64,000 nt of DNA. It comes from Bdellovibrio sp. ZAP7. Its GTDB lineage: Bacteria > Bdellovibrionota_B > Oligoflexia > Oligoflexales > RGVZ01. Every line of letters begins with the position of its first letter. Position 1 is the stretch's first letter. The DNA is taken from positions 127,491 through 191,490 of the forward strand of contig CAMDKS010000001.1 in assembly GCA_945900755.1 (NCBI GenBank), read 5' to 3'. Positions 28,633 through 37,684 of the stretch are shown here, piece by piece. The position numbers and the translations under genes are program-made. Below the pieces are notes generated by a model that did not search any database, was not told the DNA's origin, and was given only the letters and a program-made list of their open reading frames with translations.

Positions 28633-30477
28633 GTGTTTATCAATAAATTTTTCGGAACTCAGCGTTTTTTGGTCGTGGCCCCATTTTTTTTGGCCTGCCT
28701 TGTCATTCTACCTACCCTTGAACAATCAATACGGCCAATTTTAGGCTCAAGTTTTACCAGGCTAGACCTACTAGCTTACACATGGGATTTCCCTCAGTCA
28801 GTTATTTTGGCCATTTTGGCGACAGCGTTTGTCGCAACACTTGTTGGATCCTATTTTCTTCTACAGAATGTGGGGAGACCCAAAATTTTCGTCGGTATGA
28901 CTCTTCTGGCACTGGGACTTTCGTTGCCCCATGTTGTGGTGTCGCCGCCTTTTGAGGCTCCAGATGAGCCGGATCATTTTCTTGGGTTTGTCCAATTTCT
29001 GCCAAATCGTCAAGAGCTCATATTAAACGCAGAAAGTCTGTCAAGACAGGGACAATTCACAAGAATCTATACAAAATTTGACGCTAAGTTTATGTCCGAG
29101 GATATATTGAGAATTACGTCGTTACCATGGATGCCTCACATGTTTCCGACCCTTATGTTGGAGCGATCTCCGTTTACGAATTCAATTTGGGATGTGCTGC
29201 ACTCAATATTTGATTTTAAGCATGCAAACACGTTGCTGCTTAGCCTCAGACTCATGGGGAGTTTTCTATTTTGTCTTAGTATCGGAGCAATTTCGATGGT
29301 CGCCGCAGCGACCCCGACATCGAGGGATTCAGGATTTTTTATCGGCTCAGTGCTGTTATTCGTGCCAACACTTCCATTTTTTGCAATGCATGTTTCCAAT
29401 TATGGGCCGTTAACTAGCCTGTATGTACTTGCGGCAGCAGGAGTTCTATTGAGCCTGCGAATCGCAAGAGAAAATAATACTACATCAGTCGGGCTTTTGT
29501 CTTTTTTGTTCGGAACCTTAGCGCCACTTCCCTTGCTAGGCTCGCCTGCAGCCATCCCTTTTTTGGTGTTTCCATTAATTTGGGGGCTTCTCATTCTCTA
29601 CTATCAATTAACTCTAAGTTACCAAAAATTTCAGCGGTCTTTAGTTTTTATGATCCTAGGAGCAGGCACATTTCTTGTAGTCGCAATGCCAAATTTGGTG
29701 GCCTTGCCGCAGGAAATTTCCAGGTTGATTCAACTTGGGCCAAAAGCAATATTCACACCAGGTGGAAGAATCTATTCTATGGTCTTATTGCTCGGTGGGA
29801 TGTTTGCAGGAGTCGTAGGCGCCCAAAAGTTAAACCAGGAGCAAGCTCAAAAGTCCGCCCAAGGACCTCAGGATGGGATTTTAAAATATAGCCATTATTT
29901 GATACTCGCAATAATTACTATCATCATTTTATGGCCGTTGTTTTTACATGTTGAGCCGCAGCCAAATATTGAAATTTCAAATGTCATGACGAAATGGATG
30001 TACGTGCGAAGTTCTGTCAAAAAATATTTCCTGAATTTCACCACTCTTTATTCAGATCTCTATCTTTGTTCGTCATTTTGGAACGGATTTGGATGGCTGG
30101 AGATGCCTATCCAGCGGTCGTTTGTGATGCTTCCAAAAAGTGTGCTTCCTATAGCTATTCTTATTGGATCTATTCAAAATATAAAAATTAGCCGAAGAGG
30201 CGAGATTTCTTCTGGGATTGAAGGAGTGTTCTTGTTGGGTACGATTGCTGCAGCCGCCATATCTATTGGAATAATGGCAGCAGCGCTTTATCCAGTCGCC
30301 AATTTACATGGGCGATACTTAATTGGAGTAGAAATCGCGTTAATTGTAACGTCTATGGCTTATTTGACGGCAAATACGAAGGTTGGTGCGATTAGCCATT
30401 TAAAACCATATTTCCTGACTGCCATTTGTCTAATGAAGGGAATAACGGTTTTGTCATTAATGGAGCGCTATTTTTAG
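28633..30477 (+). CDS. DUF2142-like polytopic membrane protein
   Basis: A 614-residue membrane protein with about 13 hydrophobic helices. Between helix 3 and 4 an extracytoplasmic loop contains PPFEAPDEPDHFLGF. The PDEPxHF pattern is the hallmark of the DUF2142 family, which has a GT-C-like architecture. A later NLHGRYLIG matches the family's conserved Gly-Arg-Tyr segment. GTG at 28633 was chosen because it lies just after the rmlC stop; an ATG at 28594 would overlap rmlC. Its stop overlaps the stop of the convergent fcl. Likely a periplasmic glycan-modifying or transport factor; substrate unknown. Confidence 0.78.
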   Translation: MFINKFFGTQRFLVVAPFFLACLVILPTLEQSIRPILGSSFTRLDLLAYTWDFPQSVILAILATAFVATLVGSYFLLQNVGRPKIFVGMTLLALGLSLPHVVVSPPFEAPDEPDHFLGFVQFLPNRQELILNAESLSRQGQFTRIYTKFDAKFMSEDILRITSLPWMPHMFPTLMLERSPFTNSIWDVLHSIFDFKHANTLLLSLRLMGSFLFCLSIGAISMVAAATPTSRDSGFFIGSVLLFVPTLPFFAMHVSNYGPLTSLYVLAAAGVLLSLRIARENNTTSVGLLSFLFGTLAPLPLLGSPAAIPFLVFPLIWGLLILYYQLTLSYQKFQRSLVFMILGAGTFLVVAMPNLVALPQEISRLIQLGPKAIFTPGGRIYSMVLLLGGMFAGVVGAQKLNQEQAQKSAQGPQDGILKYSHYLILAIITIIILWPLFLHVEPQPNIEISNVMTKWMYVRSSVKKYFLNFTTLYSDLYLCSSFWNGFGWLEMPIQRSFVMLPKSVLPIAILIGSIQNIKISRRGEISSGIEGVFLLGTIAAAAISIGIMAAALYPVANLHGRYLIGVEIALIVTSMAYLTANTKVGAISHLKPYFLTAICLMKGITVLSLMERYF

Positions 30478-31472
30478 CGCCTCAGAGTTCCTGAATTTGA
30501 ACTTAGTGACTCCACATACCACTTCACAGTCGACTCGATGCCCTCGCTAAGGCCAATTTTAGGCGACCAACCTAACCCTCTCAATAGGGAATTATCCATC
30601 AATTTTCGCATGGTCCCGTCTGGCTTTGTGCGGTCAAAAATGAGCTTACCCTTAAAACCGACGGCGTTGACTACCGTAAGTGCGAGGTCAGCAATGGACA
30701 CTTCCGCGCCAGACCCCACGTTGACGTGATACCAGCCGTCACGAGCAGGTGGCAATTTTTCCAGAGTGCCGGTTTCGACAGTCTCCATCAGGTGAATGAT
30801 CGCATCTGCGCAGTCGTCCACATGCAAGAATTCTCTGAGGGGATTGCCGCTGCCCCAAATGACCACCTCTGCGGCGTTCTGTGATTTGGCCTCCACGATG
30901 CGGCGAATTAGTGCAGGTAGCACATGGCTGTTTTCAGGATGAAAATTGTCTCCTGGGCCGTAGAGATTAGTCGGCATGACGGAGAAGTAATTTCGACCGA
31001 ACTGCTGGCGGATAGAGTTAACTAGTTCGATGCCGGCAATTTTGGCAATTGCATAAGGGCGGTTTGTAAATTCTAGAGGGCCAGACAGCAAACAGCTTTC
31101 AGCCATTGGTTGCTGAGCTTGCCTCGGGTAAATACAACTTGAACCGAGAAAAATTAGATTTTTGACGCCCATTTCATGAGCAGACCAGATCAGATTGTTT
31201 TGAATTTGAAGATTCTGCCAAATAAATTCACTTCGGTAGGTGCTGTTGGCATGAATTCCGCCTACTAGAGCGGCAGCTATAATAATGACGTCTGGTTTTT
31301 CTGCCTCAATAAAGCGCTTTGTACTTGCGGGCTCCAGCAGATCTAGCTCTTCGCGGGTTTTTCCAATGACATTACCAAAGCCGCGGGCTTTAAGATTTCT
31401 AAGTAGGGCACTTCCTATCAGTCCACGGTGCCCTGGGACATAGATTTTAGCGGTTCTATCAAGTTTGGCCAT
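30474..31472 (-). CDS. fcl: GDP-L-fucose synthase-like epimerase/reductase
   Basis: A 332-residue SDR matching GDP-4-keto-6-deoxy-mannose 3,5-epimerase/4-reductase. The N-terminal VPGHRGLIGSAL motif is typical of this family (Gly-His-rich rather than GxxGxxG alone). The active site includes LGSSCIYP (Ser) and YAIAK (Tyr/Lys). PTNLYGPGDNFH is another family mark. ATG at 31472 was chosen over 31490 and 31523 because family members begin close to it. Its partner gmd (GDP-mannose 4,6-dehydratase) is not in the window. Its last codons overlap the DUF2142-like gene convergently. Confidence 0.9.
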   Translation of the reverse strand: MAKLDRTAKIYVPGHRGLIGSALLRNLKARGFGNVIGKTREELDLLEPASTKRFIEAEKPDVIIIAAALVGGIHANSTYRSEFIWQNLQIQNNLIWSAHEMGVKNLIFLGSSCIYPRQAQQPMAESCLLSGPLEFTNRPYAIAKIAGIELVNSIRQQFGRNYFSVMPTNLYGPGDNFHPENSHVLPALIRRIVEAKSQNAAEVVIWGSGNPLREFLHVDDCADAIIHLMETVETGTLEKLPPARDGWYHVNVGSGAEVSIADLALTVVNAVGFKGKLIFDRTKPDGTMRKLMDNSLLRGLGWSPKIGLSEGIESTVKWYVESLSSNSGTLRR

Positions 31473-31658
31473 CGTGATCGTTTTCCCCATCTGCTTTTGA
31501 CAATAACGTCGAGGGAAAGACAATACATGCCCAACTATAAGTGGTCAATCACGCTTTATTGTGCGAAATGCTGAGGTGACAGCAGGCAAAATTTCTAATA
31601 CATTCAAACACTAGAAATAGACTATTAGGAAGCCCTCACGGCGGGAAAAATCGGCTGC

Positions 31659-33404
31659 ATGCATAGTTCTTTGTTGATACTCATCGGATTTGTAATGGCC
31701 ACGGCCTTTAGCATGGCCTTAGTGCCCATGGTGCTCAAATTCGCAGGAACATTTCAGCTTTATGATATTCCAGACGTGGCCGAATCAAATTCTTCGGCCC
31801 GAAAAATTCATTTGGCGCCAATTCCACGCCTTGGTGGAATTGCAATTGTACTTAGTTTTTTTCTCACGCAAGTTGTTTGGCTTAAAAGTGCTCCCTTGCC
31901 TGGTGTGATGCTGGGTGGATTTGCCGTGTTTTTGTTAGGAGTCGCCGATGATGTCATCTCAATTCGGCCAGCTTACCGATTTGTCCTGCAAATACTTTTC
32001 GCAAGCTTTGCGGTGCGATACCATAATTTGGTGCCTCAAACCCTTGATCTAGGCGTCGGAATTAATTTAGTACTTTCTCACGAAGTCGGATTCGCATTTG
32101 CGGTTTTTGTAATCGTAGGTGCCATTAACACGATAAATATGATCGATGGCCTAGATGGGCTGGCAGGTGGTTTGGCGTTAATTGGGGTCGCACTTTTGAG
32201 TTTCCTTTATTTTCTGAAGACTCACGACCTAGGGCTACTTCTATTCATAGCTTGCCCGATGATTGGGGCCATTGTCGGATTTTTAAGATACAACACTCAT
32301 CCTGCAGTTGTTTTTATGGGAGATGGTGGCTCCAATTGGCTTGGATTTATGATTGGTGCGGTCATGGTGCTGCTACTTTCTGGCCAACAAATAGATTTCA
32401 CGACGTCTGCTCTCGTTGCTAGTGCCCCGCTACCTCTGGCGTCTGTCGTTTTATGCTTAGCGATTCCCGTTCTGGATACGGCAATAGTCATGGTTGGAAG
32501 AATGCGGCGAGGGTCACACCCCATGAAGGCCGATAAAACACATTTACATCACGCCTTACTAAAAATCGGCTTAAGCCATACTCAAACGGTCAGCGCACTA
32601 TATTTTTTAGGATTAGTGGTCGGGGTGATTGGTTTACTGCCGGTCGCATTTCCAGAATACGGCTTGGATTTGGCTCCCTATGTTGGAATTGTTCTCGTGT
32701 TTTCGTTTGTCCTCGTGGCGTCTAACGTCAATGCAGAGACCGCCATTGGATTTCTGGAACAACGGGCCCATATCAGAGATTTGTCCGAGTACAAAATAGT
32801 GTCGAGAGTCATAAATCTCTGGGAGAATTTTAACCGCTACATTCTTTACGTTATTTTACTCGCAGGCCCCGCCTTTGCTGGAGCCGTAAGGAGGGATGTT
32901 GGTATTGCTAGCGCTGCTGTGGGGCTGTTAATCCTGGCGTCCATTATTTTGAGTGCGTCTCGCCGTGGCGATGATTTTTTGGACTCCACGTGTATTGCCT
33001 TAGCCTCAACTGTGCTGCTGGTGGCTAACAACTCTAACACGATGATGGTGGCGTGGGACGGTGCAAAGGTTAGTATTCAACCGCTCTATAACGGTTTATT
33101 TGGGCTACTCATGGTGAGTACGATTTTACTTTTCATTGTAACGGTCAAAAAGCGCTACTTTATATTTAAACCAAGTGATTTTCTTTTAGCGACGATTCCT
33201 TTGGTCCTTTTGCTCGTGCCCGAGCCGTTTCGGACAGAATATCGAATCAACATTATTTCACTGCGAAGTATCGTCGTTTTCGCTGCCGTCAGAACCCTAG
33301 TAAAGAGAAAAGAATTCGTGATTGCACACATCAAAGGGGTGACTTTATTGGCCCTTACCTTTGTTTTTTTTGCCGGTGTTTACGGACTTCGAATCGTCTA
33401 CTAA
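31659..33404 (+). CDS. Polyprenyl-phosphate sugar-1-phosphate transferase (WecA/MraY family) with long C-terminal membrane extension
   Basis: A 581-residue integral membrane protein. Residues ~1-330 follow the WecA pattern: KIHLAPIPRLGGIA near residue 48, the DD pair in VADDVIS, INMIDGLDGLAGG (Asp cluster) and MGDGGSNWLG. HLHHALL near residue 296 is the His-rich cytoplasmic loop. Residues ~360-581 add about seven extra hydrophobic segments not found in standard WecA (about 370 residues). It would begin the lipid-linked chain by moving a sugar 1-phosphate, often GlcNAc or QuiNAc, to undecaprenyl phosphate. The ATG has no good ribosome site. It starts the block 31.7-36.9 kb. Confidence 0.9.
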   Translation: MHSSLLILIGFVMATAFSMALVPMVLKFAGTFQLYDIPDVAESNSSARKIHLAPIPRLGGIAIVLSFFLTQVVWLKSAPLPGVMLGGFAVFLLGVADDVISIRPAYRFVLQILFASFAVRYHNLVPQTLDLGVGINLVLSHEVGFAFAVFVIVGAINTINMIDGLDGLAGGLALIGVALLSFLYFLKTHDLGLLLFIACPMIGAIVGFLRYNTHPAVVFMGDGGSNWLGFMIGAVMVLLLSGQQIDFTTSALVASAPLPLASVVLCLAIPVLDTAIVMVGRMRRGSHPMKADKTHLHHALLKIGLSHTQTVSALYFLGLVVGVIGLLPVAFPEYGLDLAPYVGIVLVFSFVLVASNVNAETAIGFLEQRAHIRDLSEYKIVSRVINLWENFNRYILYVILLAGPAFAGAVRRDVGIASAAVGLLILASIILSASRRGDDFLDSTCIALASTVLLVANNSNTMMVAWDGAKVSIQPLYNGLFGLLMVSTILLFIVTVKKRYFIFKPSDFLLATIPLVLLLVPEPFRTEYRINIISLRSIVVFAAVRTLVKRKEFVIAHIKGVTLLALTFVFFAGVYGLRIVY

Positions 33405-33423
33405 CGAGGGATAGCAGCCAATT

Positions 33424-34767
33424 ATGGGTAGTGCACAAAAAACACAGCGGGTCATCCAACTAGAGCTCAATGAAATTAGCCCCGTACTCATAAAGCTATT
33501 AGTGAGTCAAGGCCACCTCCCAAATTTCAAGAAGGTGATGGCTTCTTGGCACGAGGCAGAGACGACCAGTGAAGATGTGTACGAAAACATAGAGCCATGG
33601 ATTCAGTGGGTGTCTGCCCACACTGGCAAAACATTTGGCGAGCATGGGGTGTTTAGGCTAGGTGATGTCCATGAATTGAAAGATGACCAAATTTGGGAAA
33701 AACTTTCTGACCGCGGTCTAAAGTGCGCCATTGTGGGCGCTATGAACGCTAAGCCTGGCCGCCAAAAAGAGGGCGTCTTTTTCCCAGACCCGTGGTCAAA
33801 GTCTAATACGACAGTCCCTGCAGACCTTCGCAGTTTGTGGGATTTGGTTAGTAGTCGGGTGCAAGCTCACGCATCAGCTCAGCCGAGTTTAACGGATATA
33901 CTGAAGGCGGTAAAATCGGCGGGCCAATTTAATATTTCAATAAGGCTAATGTTAAGAATAGCGCGCCAACTCGTGGCCCAAAGAGTAGACCCGAAAGTCA
34001 AATGGCGTTTAGCTGGGCTTTTTGATCTTTTTTTGGCAGACATTTTTTGCAGCGTTCAAAAAAAGCAAGAGTACCGATTTTTGACTTTATTTCTTAACTC
34101 TATTGCCCACTATCAGCACCATTTTTGGAGAAACCTCGAGCCGTCAAAATTCTCCGCCGAAATTGTTGCACCTGATTGCCGCCCACAAGATAATCCACTA
34201 CTTGATGGATACAAAATGATGGACGAAATTCTTGGGCGAGTACTTAAAGGTGTTGATCTGTCGAACACGCTAGTTTTAATTGTTTCTGGGCTTAGTCAGA
34301 TTTCTGATACCCGCTTTGAACAGCAAGGTGGAATGAATTTCTATCGACTTCTTGATCATAAAAAATTTGCATCCAGTCTAGGCTTGAGCTCCGGCGAAGT
34401 GTTTCCTTTGATGAGTCGAGACTGGCAGGTTCGTGTTTCAAAAGACAAAAGAGAGATGATACGTCACCAGCTTGGAACATTCCGGGTAGGAGCAGACCAG
34501 CTGTTTTCCGTATCGGAAGATACGGACGGATACCTTTTCGTGGAAACAGCGGTAACTCGTTTAGTTGATCAGGCAGAAGTCATTTATCAAGGAGACCAAT
34601 CCTTTGGGCTATTTGGCGAATTTTTCACTCGAACTGCCGTCAAAAGCGGGCATCATACCGGTATGGGTGTCATGTGGTCGTCGCAAAATTTGGAAGCCCT
34701 TGGCGTCAAGAATTCAATTCCATTGACGAAGGTCTTTGATATTTCAAGCCAGGTTTTGGCGCAGTGA
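33424..34767 (+). CDS. Alkaline-phosphatase-superfamily-like protein with degenerate metal site
   Basis: A 447-residue protein of the type I phosphodiesterase/alkaline phosphatase fold, as far as the pattern shows. LELNE stands where relatives have an Asp-metal motif. EPWIQWVSAHTG and EHGVFRLGD follow, and HYQHHFW and HHTG are near the other ligand sites. The typical SDHG metal element is replaced by VSGLSQ. A paralog with the same replacements lies at 47395-48702. Both sit beside glycosyltransferases, so a role in lipid- or glycan-phosphate handling is possible, but phosphatase activity should not be assumed. The start has GAGGGA about 12 bases upstream. Confidence 0.72.
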   Translation: MGSAQKTQRVIQLELNEISPVLIKLLVSQGHLPNFKKVMASWHEAETTSEDVYENIEPWIQWVSAHTGKTFGEHGVFRLGDVHELKDDQIWEKLSDRGLKCAIVGAMNAKPGRQKEGVFFPDPWSKSNTTVPADLRSLWDLVSSRVQAHASAQPSLTDILKAVKSAGQFNISIRLMLRIARQLVAQRVDPKVKWRLAGLFDLFLADIFCSVQKKQEYRFLTLFLNSIAHYQHHFWRNLEPSKFSAEIVAPDCRPQDNPLLDGYKMMDEILGRVLKGVDLSNTLVLIVSGLSQISDTRFEQQGGMNFYRLLDHKKFASSLGLSSGEVFPLMSRDWQVRVSKDKREMIRHQLGTFRVGADQLFSVSEDTDGYLFVETAVTRLVDQAEVIYQGDQSFGLFGEFFTRTAVKSGHHTGMGVMWSSQNLEALGVKNSIPLTKVFDISSQVLAQ

Positions 34768-35867
34768 AAATAGTTCTAGTCAACGAATTTTCAGATGTGA
34801 ATTGTCCAGTCACAAAATTGGTTTATGACCTCGGAGCTGAACTGACTTTGGTCGCAGATACACACGTTGTGCAAGCCAACCTCAGGACCAAGTACCGCCC
34901 AGGGGGGACGAGGTGGCAGCGAGTTTTGTCGCTTATCTTATGTCACCTTGGGATACCCGTTGTGGTGATGTATCAGGTTTTTTTGTCAGCCATAAAGGGG
35001 CAAAAAATCTGTGTCGTGGTTACCACGCTGCCTCCACTACTACACTGGAATTTACTTGTGCTCGCCTCAGTGCTGCGGTTTCGCTGTGTGGTGTGGTATC
35101 AAGATGCCCATCCAGAAATCGAGGCCCGTATGCTTCAAAGAAGGGGATTTTCTTGGCTGCCAAGGATGTTGTCGGGTATTGACGAAGTGATTTTAAAGTT
35201 GCCCCAAAGAATTGTCGTCTTAGATGAGGCGATGTTTGACCTAATTACCGTAGACCGCAAGATTCCAAGTGAACGCGTCAAAATTGCGGCGCCCTGGAGT
35301 ACGTTTGTGTCCCCAACAAAAAAACTTCGCCAGCCGCACTTTTCAGCTAGTCAACCAATTCGGCTGATTTATGCGGGTAATTATGGATTTGCACACGACA
35401 TCTCACCGTTGGCTGGGGCTTTGAGTAAACTTTCTAACGAGCTAAAATCCAAAATACTAATTACTGGAATTGGCATGAATGCACCCTCTCAAGAGCGTTT
35501 CAAAGATCTCTTTACCGCTGCCGGAATCACGGTCAACCTACTGCATAGGACCGAGTCGTTTAAAGCACTTCTCGAATTGTTTGACGAATTCGATTTTGGT
35601 TTGGTCTCACTTCGAGAAGACAGTGTGGGACTTGCCTCACCGAGTAAGGCTTACACCTACATAAGTCAGGGGCTTCCGATATTATACGTTGGCCCCAAGA
35701 GAGCCTTGCCAGACGGGCTGGTGAAGATGGGTTTTGGGATCTCGCTTGACGATTTTATTCAGGCGTTGGCAGTGGGGGCTTTTCCAAGTCTCAAATCTGG
35801 TGGATCACTCATGGAAGATCCGAAGAAAACCTCTATTGAAGCGATAATGCGAGTTATTTATGAATAA
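34764..35867 (+). CDS. GT4-family glycosyltransferase
   Basis: A 367-residue GT-B fold protein. The C-terminal half begins with RLIYAGNYGFAHD, and later ASPSKAYTYISQGLPI is the nucleotide-sugar-binding region that replaces the classic Glu-x7-Glu. It begins with GTG overlapping the previous stop (GTGA). Its 3' end overlaps the next glycosyltransferase. A helix near residue 70-100 is hydrophobic and may anchor the protein to the inner membrane face. Donor and acceptor are unknown. Confidence 0.85.
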   Translation: MKIVLVNEFSDVNCPVTKLVYDLGAELTLVADTHVVQANLRTKYRPGGTRWQRVLSLILCHLGIPVVVMYQVFLSAIKGQKICVVVTTLPPLLHWNLLVLASVLRFRCVVWYQDAHPEIEARMLQRRGFSWLPRMLSGIDEVILKLPQRIVVLDEAMFDLITVDRKIPSERVKIAAPWSTFVSPTKKLRQPHFSASQPIRLIYAGNYGFAHDISPLAGALSKLSNELKSKILITGIGMNAPSQERFKDLFTAAGITVNLLHRTESFKALLELFDEFDFGLVSLREDSVGLASPSKAYTYISQGLPILYVGPKRALPDGLVKMGFGISLDDFIQALAVGAFPSLKSGGSLMEDPKKTSIEAIMRVIYE

Positions 35868-36897
35868 CATCACGGACTGCCCCATAAAATGTCTCGTTGT
35901 CACGACTATGTTTGGACATGGTGGTGTCGTAACTTACTGGAAAGACCTGATTGGCGTGTGCTCTGAAACGGCCAAATGGATGATGTTTGTTAACGATGTG
36001 GAAGGGGTAGACCTCGATCCATTTAAGCGAGAAAATGTCAAAGTGACTGCAGGCTTAGATTGGAATAATCCTGTCACATCTAGCCTAAATTTGGTTAGAG
36101 TCCTCAACCAATTTCAGCCACGAATCTTGATTTTAAACGGCACCCTCGCCGTGCTGAGAATATTGCCCGCCATCATTTATTTGCGGTTAACACGTCCAAA
36201 GCTTCGTATTAAATGTGTTTTTCACAACGGGGCGATCTATCAACAGTTTGTCAAAGATACCGTAAACCGCCTGATCGTATCGAGTGTGGGATGGCTTTGT
36301 CACGAGAATATTTTTGTTAGCCTGTTTGTTTCTAAATATTGGCTGTGCCGAGGAGTCGTCTGCTCCCGTCCTTTTTCGCCAAAACGTCGCGATTCCTACG
36401 TTTTGGCCGCACTACCTACGGTCGGATTTCTGGGAAGAATAAGTCATGAAAAAGATCCCGAGCTCTTTTTGAGAGTTATGGATACAGTCCGAAAAAACCT
36501 CAATATCAAAGTTGAAATCGCAGGACTTGGCCCCTTGAAAGAATCACTGGAAGCAAAGTACCCCTGGGCAAAATGGTGTGGATGGATTGAACCAAAAAAT
36601 TGGCTAAAAGGAGTAGATCTTCTCGTCACAACAAGTCACACTGAAGGTTGGCCGATTGCCATTGGCGAGGCCTTGGAGGCCGGCGTGCCGGTTATCGGAA
36701 TCGACGTCGGAGGAGTGGGCGAGGTACTGGCGGGAGTTCCGTCACGGTGGCTTGTCAAGGCGCGAGAGGATATTGGGTTAGCGCACATTGTCGCAGAGTT
36801 TCTTAAGGATTATGTCCCTTCGAGCAAAAATTATTTCGACGAACTTAAGCAGCCTCAAAATGACATCGCCGTTTGGGCGTCGCAGGTCGTTAAATAA
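35860..36897 (+). CDS. GT4-family glycosyltransferase
   Basis: A 345-residue GT-B fold protein with GFLGRISHEKDPELF near residue 187 and EGWPIAIGEALEAGVPV near 265, the classic Glu-x7-Glu donor-binding element. It lacks an N-terminal signal. The ATG lies within the previous gene's last codons (8-bp overlap), without a clear ribosome site. The convergent methyltransferase gene ends nine bases after it. Likely adds a residue during chain assembly at the cytoplasmic face. Confidence 0.86.
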   Translation: MNNITDCPIKCLVVTTMFGHGGVVTYWKDLIGVCSETAKWMMFVNDVEGVDLDPFKRENVKVTAGLDWNNPVTSSLNLVRVLNQFQPRILILNGTLAVLRILPAIIYLRLTRPKLRIKCVFHNGAIYQQFVKDTVNRLIVSSVGWLCHENIFVSLFVSKYWLCRGVVCSRPFSPKRRDSYVLAALPTVGFLGRISHEKDPELFLRVMDTVRKNLNIKVEIAGLGPLKESLEAKYPWAKWCGWIEPKNWLKGVDLLVTTSHTEGWPIAIGEALEAGVPVIGIDVGGVGEVLAGVPSRWLVKAREDIGLAHIVAEFLKDYVPSSKNYFDELKQPQNDIAVWASQVVK

Positions 36898-36906
36898 ATT
36901 ATAATC

Positions 36907-37563
36907 TCATGGAGCCTCGTTGGAAGGTGCTCGTTTGTTGGCGAGTGTCGCTGGAATAGCTTTTTTGAACTTAAAAAAGCTATTCATTCCAAATTGAAAA
37001 CGTGAGTAAGAGGCTAATTCCCACCCGGTCCCTACCAGGGCTTTCTCCAGTGTACTCCTATCGTAGTACACCTTATGATCCCTAATTTGTGACGGGTCAA
37101 TTAAGCGAAGTTTATAGCTGAGAAATTCTAAAACAGGCTTAGCGATCGGCGTAGGTACAGTGCCAACTAACGTGGCGTCGGACGTGGAAACTAACGCTAG
37201 TTCTCGCAAAATGCCTTGAAGAGTGTCTGTCTCAAAATGTTCAAAACACGCTAGAGCCAGTATTAAATTAATATTGTCCCCGCATTGCCCCAGTGCCGCC
37301 TTCAGGTCTGCAAACGATCCCGCGACATGGATCCCACATTTTGTGACATGTGCTTGCATACTTTTAAAACATGAGTCTAGGCCGTAGCGGTTTAGTGCGC
37401 GGCCCTCGACAGCCTGTAGGGTCCGGAGGTGTTTGCCGCACCCGAAATCAAGGACGACTGAATTGTTAACAAAGGGCAATATCTTGCGTGTGCGTAAATA
37501 AGTCAAAAAAAGCTCAAGTGGGGCATGTTGAGTGGTGGTTTTGGATTCGATTAAATGTTCCAT
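36907..37563 (-). CDS. Class I SAM-dependent methyltransferase
   Basis: A 218-residue methyltransferase. The SAM motif VLDFGCGKHLRT is near residue 33, and LALACFEHFE near residue 100 is the post-motif II region. ATG at 37563 has GGGAG six bases upstream, so the longer frame from 37614 is not preferred. It faces the GT4 genes tail-to-tail, and a 121-bp gap separates it from the GT-C gene upstream. The substrate, perhaps a sugar hydroxyl or lipid-linked glycan, cannot be predicted. Confidence 0.84.
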   Translation of the reverse strand: MEHLIESKTTTQHAPLELFLTYLRTRKILPFVNNSVVLDFGCGKHLRTLQAVEGRALNRYGLDSCFKSMQAHVTKCGIHVAGSFADLKAALGQCGDNINLILALACFEHFETDTLQGILRELALVSTSDATLVGTVPTPIAKPVLEFLSYKLRLIDPSQIRDHKVYYDRSTLEKALVGTGWELASYSRFQFGMNSFFKFKKAIPATLANKRAPSNEAP

Positions 37564-37684
37564 GAATTTCTCCCGCAAATTTTTGTAGTTACATCGGAGC
37601 CCCAAAGACCTCATTAGGACAAACGGCCATTGATCGTGGCTGACAAAGACATCCCGTGCAGAATTAACCTTCTTTTCGACGCTA

